Assembly: GCA_038237805.1 (NCBI GenBank)
Contig: JBBRYI010000011.1
Coordinates: 62,001-126,000 of the forward strand
Source: JBBQFI01 sp038237805
GTDB taxonomy: Bacteria; Verrucomicrobiota; Verrucomicrobiia; Chthoniobacterales; UBA10450
DNA: 64,000 nucleotides
Direction of reading: 5' to 3'
Below, one piece after another: positions 45,283-53,817 of this stretch (position 1 is its first letter; each line of letters starts with the position of its first letter). A program made the position numbers and the translations under genes. The notes beneath the pieces were generated by a model. That model ran no database searches, had not been told where the DNA came from, and worked only from the letters and a program-made list of their open reading frames with translations.

Positions 45283-45330
45283 ACTATCACTTTCTGTTTC
45301 CTAACGAGCGAAGCGTAAACGTAACCCTTT

Positions 45331-47199
45331 ATGAAAACGATTTTAGCTGCCATTCTCTTTGCTGCGCTGGCGATTGCTTTTCCGGGTAAGTCGCGGCGGC
45401 AGCCAGTAAGCGATAACATGCCCGTGCCAGCGCCAAATCCTCATGGCATTGCAAGCGTGCCGGTCACGGTAGGAACACTTGGCAATGAACCCGTCGTGAC
45501 GATTGCGCCGGACAAGACGCTCTACATCAGCGCACTTCAACACCTTTATCGCTCGACAGATGGGGGATCGAGTTGGACGAATCTTCCCGGACCCACGGAA
45601 TCGCAGGTCAATCTCAACACAGATAGTTCCATTTCGGTTGCTCCGAACAACAGACTGTATTTTACGTTCGACTATCCCTATGCCGGGACAACCGGGGTGT
45701 TCACGAGTGATGACAAGGGAGAGACGTGGTCTGGCGATCCTGCCGTAGTACCTGGTGGCACCGATCGTATGTGGGTGCTCGCCCCGAGTAACTCAGCGGC
45801 CTACGAGGTGACGAATCAAGGACTGTATGAAACTGCATTCTTGATGAGCACTGATGGCGGTGCGACGTGGCTGCCGAGGGCGATAGGCAGTGGTGTACTG
45901 GAACCGCAAACCGGGCCGCTCCTTCAAAAGGCTTGTAGCACAAAGGTAGTCCAACCAATAAAGGTTTTTGGAACTGCGCCGAGCGATATACCTGAACTAA
46001 AGCTTTATCTATTCGATCCTTCAACGACCGGCGCGATTCTTTCTGATATCCGATCGACGGGACTCGGGCTCCCGACTGCGTTGCCAAGTGGAGCATTCGC
46101 TCTCGACGGTGTGCTATATGTAAGCACGGAGGAACCGAACGCTGCCGGGGGTAGACAGGTGATCGTGGCACGATCTTCGGACGAAGGTCAAACCTGGACA
46201 AAATTACCGCCAATCCCTGGGACAACAACTGGGACAGCCACCTTCACCTGGGTCGCAGCGGGAGCACCCGGACATGTCGGTGTGATCTATTACTACACGC
46301 CTGATAATGCGGCTGATCCCGGCACGATGGCTACTTCAAACTGGTCCATCGTCTGGGCCGAATCCTACAATAGTAATTCCGCCACGCCGACGTGGACTGT
46401 TACGACACTCGAAAGTCTGGTGCACACAGGCGCGATATGCGCTGCTGCCGGCTGCATGGGAACAGACCGTTTCGCCGGTGATTTTATTAGCGCGATTATA
46501 GACGAAGAATCCGCTCCTCCAGAGACGGGCAACGCGAGTGTGGTTGGCGGTGCGGCTCACCTCACATGGATGAAACAGGAGAACGGCACGGGTGCAGTTT
46601 CAGTTCGCTACCAACGGATCCCAACTGCAGGACCGATCACTTTTGTCCCCCCTACTTGTGGAGGAGTGCCGCTTCCGGTGCAGTTGAACGCAGTGGTTTC
46701 CCGGAAATTGCATAACGGGATCGCTCACGACATTGCCCTTCCAGTCACCGGAACGCATGGCATCGAATGCCGCAGTGGCGGAGCCTCGGGCGATTACAGT
46801 GTCATCTTTACCTTCCAGAACACATTAAGTTCGGTTAACAGCGCGTCGGTCAGCTGTGGCCAGGTTCATGATGGCTCCATCGGCAGCGATGCCCATCAGT
46901 ACGTTGTCAATCTTACAGGGATGGGTAATTGCAATGCCACCCATGTTTTTATAACATTGCATTCAGTGCAAGACTCGTTAGGTCACTTTAGCGATACCGT
47001 TTCGGCGCCGATGAGCCTGCTGATTGGCGATACGAATGCTAATGGCGTGGTGAACTCGTCCGACGTGAGTCAGACGAAGTTACAATCCGGAAAATCAGCA
47101 ACAGGAGCGAACTTCCGCGAGGATACGGTTGCGAATGGCCAGATTGATAGCTCGGATATTTCGCTTGTTAAAGCTCAGTCAGGTACGGCCCTGCCCTAG
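45331..47199 (+). CDS. Secreted BNR propeller protein with dockerin-like module
   Basis: 622 residues, intact. Signal peptide (TILAAILFAALAIAFPG), propeller with Asp-boxes (RSTDGGSSW, TSDDKGETW, STDGGATW, SSDEGQTW) to residue 440 or so, then the shared module (SRKLHNGIAHDIALP, IECRSGGASGDYSVIFTF, LLIGDTNANGVVNSSDVSQTKLQSG, DSSDISLVKAQSGTALP). This copy has extra Cys residues in the module (SVSCGQV, GMGNCNATH). It is the last of the four-gene run and ends 22 bp from a convergent regulator gene. Confidence 0.85.
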   Translation: MKTILAAILFAALAIAFPGKSRRQPVSDNMPVPAPNPHGIASVPVTVGTLGNEPVVTIAPDKTLYISALQHLYRSTDGGSSWTNLPGPTESQVNLNTDSSISVAPNNRLYFTFDYPYAGTTGVFTSDDKGETWSGDPAVVPGGTDRMWVLAPSNSAAYEVTNQGLYETAFLMSTDGGATWLPRAIGSGVLEPQTGPLLQKACSTKVVQPIKVFGTAPSDIPELKLYLFDPSTTGAILSDIRSTGLGLPTALPSGAFALDGVLYVSTEEPNAAGGRQVIVARSSDEGQTWTKLPPIPGTTTGTATFTWVAAGAPGHVGVIYYYTPDNAADPGTMATSNWSIVWAESYNSNSATPTWTVTTLESLVHTGAICAAAGCMGTDRFAGDFISAIIDEESAPPETGNASVVGGAAHLTWMKQENGTGAVSVRYQRIPTAGPITFVPPTCGGVPLPVQLNAVVSRKLHNGIAHDIALPVTGTHGIECRSGGASGDYSVIFTFQNTLSSVNSASVSCGQVHDGSIGSDAHQYVVNLTGMGNCNATHVFITLHSVQDSLGHFSDTVSAPMSLLIGDTNANGVVNSSDVSQTKLQSGKSATGANFREDTVANGQIDSSDISLVKAQSGTALP

Positions 47200-47221
47200 A
47201 ACGGGACTGGTTTCTCGCTCG

Positions 47222-48616
47222 CTAAAGTTGAATCCCGAAACGTTTCATCTTGTTATAGAGCGTCGGGCGTTGAATACCTAACAACTGCGCTGCTCTTTTC
47301 TTGTTGCCATGCGTTTGCGCAAGCGCCTGAAGAATGGCATGACGTTCCATTTCGTCGAGGCTTTGTGGCTTTGAACTTTGGGGCTCACCGCGCTCGGTCT
47401 TTTGCAGGACGGCCGGCAATTGCACTTCACTGGGCAATTCCTTTACGGTAATCAGATTCTGCCGCGCCAGAACTACCGCATACTCGATTGCATTCTGTAA
47501 CTCGCGCACGTTTCCGGGCCAGGCGTAATCGAGCAGCTTCTCGAAAGCTTCGGGGGTTATTTCGGGCTCGGCCTTTCCTAATTTCTGCGCAAAGCGTTTC
47601 ACGAAGGTACTGACAAGCGGAGGGATATCTTGTTTGCGTTCGCGAAGCGGCGGCACCTCAATTTGAAATGTGTTTAGTCGGTAATATAAATCGGAGCGCA
47701 GCCGGTTTTCGGCGAGCGCTTGCTGGATCGGCCTGTTCGTCGCGGCGACCACACGAAAATTGGAGGTCATAGTCCTCGTGCTACCTAACGATCGATACTC
47801 GCCTTCCTGTAAAACCCGAAGAAAGCGTGTCTGCAATTCCGGGGGCATATCGGAAATTTCGTCGAGAAACAACGTACTCCCGTCAGCCTCCGCGATCATG
47901 CCAGAGAAATCGTTCATCGCCCCGGTAAATGCTCCTTTGACGTAACCGAAAAGCTCGGACTCGATCATCTGTTGCGGAAAGGCCGCGCAATTTAGTTTCA
48001 CCATTATTTTGTCCGCGCGAAGGCTGCGGCTGTGAATGACGTTAGCGATCACTTCTTTGCCAACTCCACTTTCGCCAGTGATCAAGACGTTGGCCTCCGA
48101 AGGTGCCATCGCTGTGATGAGCCCGTCGATTTCCTGCATCACCTTGCTGGTGAAGACTGGCGCCAGTTGAGTTTCAGCAATCTCGAGGCGCTTCTCCAGT
48201 TGCTGCGTCCTCTGGCGCAAAGCTTCCGTCTCGCGCAGAAGCGATTGTTTTTCGAGCGCCTTCTCCACCAAACTGAGAAGTTCTTCCGGTGCGTACGGCT
48301 TGCTAATAAAATGATAAGCGCCCCGCTTGATTGATTCGATCGCGTTGCTCAGCGAATCGTGCGCTGTGAGAATGATGACCTGCGTCTCGGGATGCTCGCG
48401 CTTGATCTGATCGAGCAGTTGCAGACCTTCGGCATCGGGTAATTGTAAATCGAGCAGGACGACGGCTGGCGGATTAGTTTTAATCGATCGCAGTCCAAGA
48501 GTTGCCGTGCTCGCAGTCTCGGTCGCGTAGCCATGACGATTGAGCAACGCCTCGAGCGTCATGAGGATTGGACGCTCATCGTCAACGACGAGGATACGAC
48601 GATTATCGGCAATCAT
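47222..48616 (-). CDS. NtrC-family sigma-54-dependent response regulator
   Basis: About 464 residues from ATG 48616 (an upstream TTG at 48637 is less likely). A receiver with phosphoacceptor Asp in VVLLDLQLPDAEG is followed by the AAA+ domain with Walker A GESGVGKE, the sigma-54 contact loop GAFTGA and Walker B TLFLDEISD, and a Fis-type helix-turn-helix (GNKKRAAQLLGIQRPTLYNKMKR). Its partner kinase is encoded immediately upstream in the same operon, behind pgi. Targets are not known; the adjacent secreted BNR genes are candidates only by position. Confidence 0.93.
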   Translation of the reverse strand: MIADNRRILVVDDERPILMTLEALLNRHGYATETASTATLGLRSIKTNPPAVVLLDLQLPDAEGLQLLDQIKREHPETQVIILTAHDSLSNAIESIKRGAYHFISKPYAPEELLSLVEKALEKQSLLRETEALRQRTQQLEKRLEIAETQLAPVFTSKVMQEIDGLITAMAPSEANVLITGESGVGKEVIANVIHSRSLRADKIMVKLNCAAFPQQMIESELFGYVKGAFTGAMNDFSGMIAEADGSTLFLDEISDMPPELQTRFLRVLQEGEYRSLGSTRTMTSNFRVVAATNRPIQQALAENRLRSDLYYRLNTFQIEVPPLRERKQDIPPLVSTFVKRFAQKLGKAEPEITPEAFEKLLDYAWPGNVRELQNAIEYAVVLARQNLITVKELPSEVQLPAVLQKTERGEPQSSKPQSLDEMERHAILQALAQTHGNKKRAAQLLGIQRPTLYNKMKRFGIQL

Positions 48617-48643
48617 GCCACGAGAGGGTTTCTGCAACGCGGA

Positions 48644-49360
48644 CTAAGCCGCATTCTTAAATAAAGGTAACGTGATTGTCGTATGCAGGGAGGAAGTTGC
48701 CGAAACATAACGCGCTTGTAGTTGCCCGTGGTGATTTTCGACGATAGTCCGCACACGATGAAGTCCAAGGCCATAATGGCCGCGGCCGACTTTAAGTAGC
48801 GGCTGGTGTCCCCAGTTTTCCGTTAGGGCGGCGAAAGTCTTTTTCGGCTCTTGTAACTCAAAGACGAACTGATCGCCTTCGATTCGCGCTTTAACGACAA
48901 GGTTTCCTTCGCTGCGATCGTGATAAAACGCGTTAGTAAAAAGCTCCAGCATGGCCTCTTGCATTAGCTGCGGATCGATTTGCAAATTCTCGTCCCCGAG
49001 TTGCAACTTCCAATCGATCGATTCATTCTCCTTGATTCGTTCAGCGGCAATCTTTTCGCGAAGGTCATCGACAAAGTCCGAGGCTCGATAAGTCATCAGG
49101 TGCGGGTTGGATTGTCCCATTGCACCGGTGAGTTTTTGCAACGCCACTCCGATCTCGTAAATCATCTCCCGCAGGCGTCTGACTTCTGTTTTAAGCTCCG
49201 CGTCTTCCGCGAGCTCGGAAAGAAAAGTGGATTGCAGTTCGATTGCGTTAAGATGATTGCGCAGATCGTGGCTGAGCTGACGAACGAAAAGCACGACATC
49301 GTTCCAGGGAACGTCGCGCGGAGCGTTGTTGGGTGACGATTGATTAGGTGTCGTTGACAT
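48644..49360 (-). CDS. Cytoplasmic histidine kinase without input domain
   Basis: 238 residues. The H-box is in VRQLSHDLRNHLNAIELQ and the ATPase domain shows EAMLELFTNAFYHD (N-box) and VGRGHYGLGLHRVRTIVENHHG (G-box). There is no membrane helix and no PAS or GAF domain, so the signal must arrive through another protein. The ATG overlaps the pgi stop by one base (TAATG), a strong sign of translational coupling, and the cognate NtrC-type regulator follows seven bases or so after the stop. Confidence 0.88.
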   Translation of the reverse strand: MSTTPNQSSPNNAPRDVPWNDVVLFVRQLSHDLRNHLNAIELQSTFLSELAEDAELKTEVRRLREMIYEIGVALQKLTGAMGQSNPHLMTYRASDFVDDLREKIAAERIKENESIDWKLQLGDENLQIDPQLMQEAMLELFTNAFYHDRSEGNLVVKARIEGDQFVFELQEPKKTFAALTENWGHQPLLKVGRGHYGLGLHRVRTIVENHHGQLQARYVSATSSLHTTITLPLFKNAA

Positions 49361-50928
49361 TAGCTGACAAAAAAACTTTCCATGGAAGGTCGGTCCGCCG
49401 CGACCGTGCGCACGGCCGGATCATTAGCTGCCAGATGGCGCAATATGTCGTATACATCTTCGGGATCGGCCTCGAGCGAACGCGCGATTTCATTCGCCGT
49501 CTGCCCTGGTGAGGGAGGAAGAGCGGCACGGACGCGACGCTGCAATTCAAGCAGACGTGTCGCCGCTTTTTTTCCAGCTTCGACGCCAGGCTGATGGTAG
49601 GCGTTGATGTTCACAAGCGACCCGTAGAAGCCCACGGCACGCTCATACAGAGCAATCAGCGCGCCGACTTGGAAAGCGTTGACTTCCGGAATTGAGATCG
49701 TAATTGATTCGCGCCCTTTTTCGTAAAGAGCGGCGCGTGTTCCGCGCAAAAACCCATGAAGGTAATCACCGCTTGTGATTCCTTCTTCGACCTCGAGCCG
49801 GGGCGCTGTCCGATCTTTACGCACTTCAATAAAGGTAACGAAAAAGTTTAGAACGCCGTCGCGGAGTTGCTGCACGTAGGCGTGTTGGTCAGTTGATCCC
49901 TTGTTGCCATAAACGGCAATACCTTGATGCACCACGCGACCATCACGGTCTTTCTCTTTGCCTAACGACTCCATAACCAGTTGCTGGAGATATCTGCTGA
50001 AAAGAGCGAGCCGATCCTTGTATGGAAGAATGACCATGTCTTTTTCGCCGCGGCCATTGCCCGCGTAAAACCACATGAGAGCGAGGAGCATCGCCGCGTT
50101 TTTGGGCGTGTCCGCCACGCGGGTGCGCGAATCCATGGCTGCGGCACCGGCCAGGAAATTATCAATATCGAAACCGAGCAATGCGGCCGGCAAAAGGCCC
50201 ACCGCACTCATGACCGAGGTTCGCCCGCCCACCCAATCGTGCATCGGGAAACGCGCGATCCATTCGCGTTGCTCCGCATACTTATCCAGCTCGCTGCCTG
50301 TGCCAGTGACAGCGACCGCGTGTTTGGCAAAGTCCAAACCCTTTTTTCGGAAGGCCGACTCCGTTTCGAGCATTCCGTTACGCGTCTCTTTCGTGCCACC
50401 CGATTTGGAGATCACGACAACCAGGGTGCGCGCGAGTCCCTCGTCGATTTTTTCGAAGACCCGATCGAATCCGTCGGGATCGGTGTTATCCAAAAAATAA
50501 ATATTGGAGGGATCACTCGCACTCCCGAGAGCATCCGCGACGAACTGCGGTCCGAGTGCGGAACCGCCGATGCCGATGAGCAGCACGTGTTCGAATTTGT
50601 TTTGTTGGTCGGGCGATATTACCCCGCTGTGCACCTGCGCAGCAAATTCCTTGATGCGCGCGTTTGTTTGTTCGATATCGGCGCGCAGTTGCGCGTTCGG
50701 CGCGAGTTGAGGATTGCGCAACCAGTAATGTCCCACCATGCGTTGCTCATCGGGATTCGCGATAGCGCCTTTCTCCAGCTCGGCCATGTCGGAAAACGCA
50801 CGTGCGATGCGCGGTTTCATTTTCTCGAAGAAATCATCGGCGAAACGCATACGGCTGATATCGAGTGCAAAATCAAGATCGTCGTAGCGCAGACAAAGCC
50901 GCTCAAATCTGTCCCAGAGAGAAGTCAT
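49360..50928 (-). CDS. pgi: Glucose-6-phosphate isomerase with extra C-terminal domain
   Basis: Glycolytic isomerase, about 522 residues from ATG 50928. SIS-domain features include HVLLIGIGGSALGPQFVADAL, VVISKSGGTKETRN, FPMHDWVGGRTSVMSAVGLLP and QGIAVYGNKGSTDQHAYVQQL. The last ~65 residues (TANEIARSLEADPEDVYDILRHLAANDP) look like a winged-helix domain and are not part of the standard isomerase. The gene is co-transcribed with a lipoprotein gene upstream (17 bp gap) and a kinase/regulator pair downstream (1-bp overlap), which is unusual for a glycolytic enzyme. Confidence 0.93.
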   Translation of the reverse strand: MTSLWDRFERLCLRYDDLDFALDISRMRFADDFFEKMKPRIARAFSDMAELEKGAIANPDEQRMVGHYWLRNPQLAPNAQLRADIEQTNARIKEFAAQVHSGVISPDQQNKFEHVLLIGIGGSALGPQFVADALGSASDPSNIYFLDNTDPDGFDRVFEKIDEGLARTLVVVISKSGGTKETRNGMLETESAFRKKGLDFAKHAVAVTGTGSELDKYAEQREWIARFPMHDWVGGRTSVMSAVGLLPAALLGFDIDNFLAGAAAMDSRTRVADTPKNAAMLLALMWFYAGNGRGEKDMVILPYKDRLALFSRYLQQLVMESLGKEKDRDGRVVHQGIAVYGNKGSTDQHAYVQQLRDGVLNFFVTFIEVRKDRTAPRLEVEEGITSGDYLHGFLRGTRAALYEKGRESITISIPEVNAFQVGALIALYERAVGFYGSLVNINAYHQPGVEAGKKAATRLLELQRRVRAALPPSPGQTANEIARSLEADPEDVYDILRHLAANDPAVRTVAADRPSMESFFVS

Positions 50929-50945
50929 GATCGAAATTAGTCCCG

Positions 50946-51746
50946 TCAATTTTCGCTGAAATTCACGACCACGTTTATCTGCCCCGCAGTCGGCTTTGCG
51001 CTGTTGTAGGCCGGAGTCCAAAGCGCGTCCTTTGTCATATTTTGGACCAGCTCACCCAATCCGCTCTCTTTGGGAATTTCTGAAATAACGGAACTCGATT
51101 GAAGCTCGCCTCGTTCGCTTATCTTAAAGAGGACTTCGGCTGCGCCCGACGCCGGACGATCCAACAGAGTGGAGTTGGCGTGGTTGAGACGATCGGCGAG
51201 ACCGCCGAGAAGCTGCGGTTGAATGTAGTTAGGCAACCGACCGACGCGTTCTCGTTCCGTCGTAGCCAGCGACACAACGATTACCCGCTCTCCATTTTGA
51301 TGGAAGAAGTAAACCGTGCCGCCGAGATAAACCGGAACGGGTTTACCATCAACCTTCGCTGGATTGAAACGGCCCCAATCCAGTGCCGATTGCACGGCAG
51401 CCTCAAAAGCCGGTGTGCCACCAACCACGGCATACCTGGTTGTAACTGTCCCGGCGGCAGAAACATCACAGTAGAATTGCACAGCGCTGTCAGCCTTGGC
51501 CGCTTCTGGATCCTTGGGAAAGTGAATGTAGCTTGCGAGCGATCTTTCTGCGCGATCAACAGTCGCCGGTTCCACCGTTTTCGGAGGAGTATCGGTGCGG
51601 ATTTCGAGCGACGGTTGCGATTGGCTCGATGGTGTCGCAGCTCCGGACGCGGTCTCGGCTCGCTTTTCGCAAGCGGGCGCGCCGAGAAAAATTACGGCCA
51701 GAAGAGCTACAATGACACGCGAGCGCGCTCTGAATTTTTTTTCCAT
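50946..51746 (-). CDS. Lipoprotein with two TonB-C-like halves
   Basis: About 266 residues from ATG 51746. A lipoprotein signal (VIVALLAVIFLGAPAC) places the modified Cys at about residue 27. After a Ser/Pro linker the mature protein shows two similar segments, AVQFYCDVSAAGTVTTRYAVVGGTPAFEAAVQSALDWGRFNPAKVDGKPV and AEVLFKISERGELQSSSVISEIPKESGLGELVQNMTKDALWTPAYNSAKPTAG, each resembling the TonB C-terminal fold. It may bind an outer-membrane partner. It is first in the pgi operon. Confidence 0.75.
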   Translation of the reverse strand: MEKKFRARSRVIVALLAVIFLGAPACEKRAETASGAATPSSQSQPSLEIRTDTPPKTVEPATVDRAERSLASYIHFPKDPEAAKADSAVQFYCDVSAAGTVTTRYAVVGGTPAFEAAVQSALDWGRFNPAKVDGKPVPVYLGGTVYFFHQNGERVIVVSLATTERERVGRLPNYIQPQLLGGLADRLNHANSTLLDRPASGAAEVLFKISERGELQSSSVISEIPKESGLGELVQNMTKDALWTPAYNSAKPTAGQINVVVNFSEN

Positions 51747-51880
51747 GATAACGACTCGCCCGGAAGTAACCTTTGGTTTCCTCTCGCGCAAGTGCGGGGC
51801 CCTGCACGGGTAGCAGAGTCCCCTGCAGAATCAGTTGCGAGCAGCAACAACACGTCGTTCCTTGAGTGAACTAATATCCG

Positions 51881-52681
51881 ATGAAAAACTCTTACTCTTC
51901 GATTCGAATGACGTTGGCTTTGGCCTTGTTCGCGCTCGTCGCTGCGCCGTCACTTTTCGCGCAGGATTGGGCAAAAGATCGACTCCTCAAATCTTCACGG
52001 CACGGCGAGTGGGTGGATCTCAAATCCGGTAATCGCACCATTAAAGCGTTCGTTGTTTATCCGGAGCGCAGAGACAAGGCGCCGGTCGCTCTCGTCATTC
52101 ACGAAATTTTTGGACTGACCGATTGGGTTCGGGGCGTGTGCGACCAACTCGCGGAAAACGGCGTCATCGCTATCGCGCCCGATCTTTTGTCCGGACAAAC
52201 ATTTTCGGACGCCGATGGCGCGCGCAAGGCGATTTCGGAATTGCCAAACAAACAGATTAAAGCCGATCTCGATGCAGCTTCCGATTATGCACTGAAAATT
52301 CCGGCAGCAAACGGCACGCTCGCTGTGTGCGGTTTTTGTTGGGGCGGGGGATGGGCGTTTGCATACGCCAACGAAAATTCAAAATTGAAAGCGGCGTATT
52401 CGTTTTACGGCACGGCACCGGATGAAGCTTCGAAGGTCGCTAAAATTCCTTGCCCTGTTTACGGCTTTTACGCGGAGAAGGACGAGCGGGTGAATGTCAC
52501 CATCTCGAAAGCGGAGCAGTTAATGAAAGCCGCCGGGAAAAAATATGAGCCGGTGATTTACAAAGGCGCTACGCACGGTTTTATGCGCGAAGGCGAGATG
52601 CCGAACGCGGACGAAGCAAATAAAAAAGCGCGCCAGGATGCCTGGGCGCGTTGGAAAACGTTGCTGAAAAAATTACCCTAG
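51881..52681 (+). CDS. Secreted dienelactone hydrolase-family protein
   Basis: 266 residues with a signal peptide (MTLALALFALVAAPSLFAQ). The alpha/beta hydrolase keeps the nucleophile Cys in LAVCGFCWGGGWAFAYA, an Asp in the KDERV turn and the His in GATHGFM, matching carboxymethylenebutenolidase-type enzymes. Export is unusual for this family but common in paralogues of soil bacteria. It is divergent from the pgi operon. The true substrate is unknown. Confidence 0.88.
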   Translation: MKNSYSSIRMTLALALFALVAAPSLFAQDWAKDRLLKSSRHGEWVDLKSGNRTIKAFVVYPERRDKAPVALVIHEIFGLTDWVRGVCDQLAENGVIAIAPDLLSGQTFSDADGARKAISELPNKQIKADLDAASDYALKIPAANGTLAVCGFCWGGGWAFAYANENSKLKAAYSFYGTAPDEASKVAKIPCPVYGFYAEKDERVNVTISKAEQLMKAAGKKYEPVIYKGATHGFMREGEMPNADEANKKARQDAWARWKTLLKKLP

Positions 52682-52754
52682 CGTTACCGTTCCCTTATCG
52701 AACCGCGAATTTCCGAAACGGAAGCAGCTCACAACGAGCGAACCGATGCTGCGG

Positions 52755-52985
52755 CTAGCTTTTGAAGTGACCAAAGCCCGCCGGCAGTGGCAGACGAAGC
52801 CTTCCACCAACCGTTTCACGCGTTCTCGAGCGGCGCGACAGAACTGATGCGCCTGAACAACGAGTGCGTTCTGGAACGATGTGGAAACCCGTCTCGTCTT
52901 CGTAACCTTCGGGCGCTTTCCGCACGACGTTAACGATTCCCATGAGAGCGACAGAGGCGACGGTCAAAAATCCGAGCAACAACAT
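52755..52985 (-). CDS. Small membrane protein, doubtful
   Basis: 76 residues beginning with one hydrophobic segment (LLLGFLTVASVALMGIVNVV) followed by a charged part (RKAPEGYEDETGFHIVPERT) and a basic tail. A GGGAGG motif lies directly before the ATG, but too close for ideal spacing to it. No homologue recognised. The rest of the 52682-53143 stretch holds nothing recognisable. Confidence 0.45.
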   Translation of the reverse strand: MLLLGFLTVASVALMGIVNVVRKAPEGYEDETGFHIVPERTRCSGASVLSRRSRTRETVGGRLRLPLPAGFGHFKS

Positions 52986-53143
52986 ACCTCCCAGTAAGCA
53001 GGATCGATACCCAAAATGAACCGGCGCCGATAATTGAGTTTGTTACGGCAAGAGGCGGCCGATCGCCAGTGCCGGGCGTTGCTTTCTTGAACGCTACTGT
53101 CAACGAGGAAACACGCCTCAGTCGCCCGCTGACATGATTGCGA

Positions 53144-53692
53144 CTAGATTTTGCGAGGAGCCAGGGAAAGGACTTTGGGCATCGATATTTCCGTTTCCAC
53201 TGGTCGGCCGAGAAAAGCGAGCAAAACACGAATCCGTTCTTTCGCCGGGAGGAGGCGCGTAACCAGGGCTTCCAGTCCTTGGAAAGGACCTTCGGTGATC
53301 CGCACTGATTCTCCGACTTTGATTTCCGGATCGATCGTCACGATCTCTTCGTCGTCACTCGTTTCTCGCAAAGCGGCGATTGTCGCCGAATCGACCGTCG
53401 CCAAATCATCGCCAAATTGCACGATGCCTTGAATCCCGGGGGAATGTCCCACTCGACGGTGTTGAAGCGAATAGACAAATTGCGCGAACAAATATCCCGG
53501 AAACATCGCTTCAACAAACCAGACTGCGCCTCTGCTGGTCATTTTGCGGAAGCGCAGACGCGGTGCATAACACGGGACATTTAATTGGCGGCGCAGTCCA
53601 ACCGCAGCGAGGTGTTCCCGCTTGGGTTGGGATTTCAAACAAAACCAGAGCGGTGTTTCAACCAGCGCCAGCTGCGCACGGGAATAAGTCAT
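53144..53692 (-). CDS. NusG/RfaH-like transcription antitermination paralogue
   Basis: 182 residues from ATG 53692. The NGN domain begins PLWFCLKSQPKREHLAAVGLRRQLNVPCYAPRLRFRK and contains AMFPGYLFAQF; the KOW domain is IKVGESVRITEGPFQGLEALVTRLLPAKERIRVLLAFLGRPVETEI. Specialised NusG paralogues of this kind (RfaH, UpxY) allow transcription through long polysaccharide operons. Its position after prsK-prsR-prsT fits such a role in the exopolysaccharide region. It is separate from the main nusG, which normally sits with secE and rplK. Confidence 0.88.
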   Translation of the reverse strand: MTYSRAQLALVETPLWFCLKSQPKREHLAAVGLRRQLNVPCYAPRLRFRKMTSRGAVWFVEAMFPGYLFAQFVYSLQHRRVGHSPGIQGIVQFGDDLATVDSATIAALRETSDDEEIVTIDPEIKVGESVRITEGPFQGLEALVTRLLPAKERIRVLLAFLGRPVETEISMPKVLSLAPRKI

Positions 53693-53817
53693 GATGCCAA
53701 TTCTTGATGTCGAAGGTAGTGATGACATAGCGTTTTTCAAGGGCGCGCGGTAATCGCGCGCAAAAAACGGCGTTGGAGGGAAAAGGACCGAAGTGTGCTA
53801 GCTTCGGATTTTGACTT

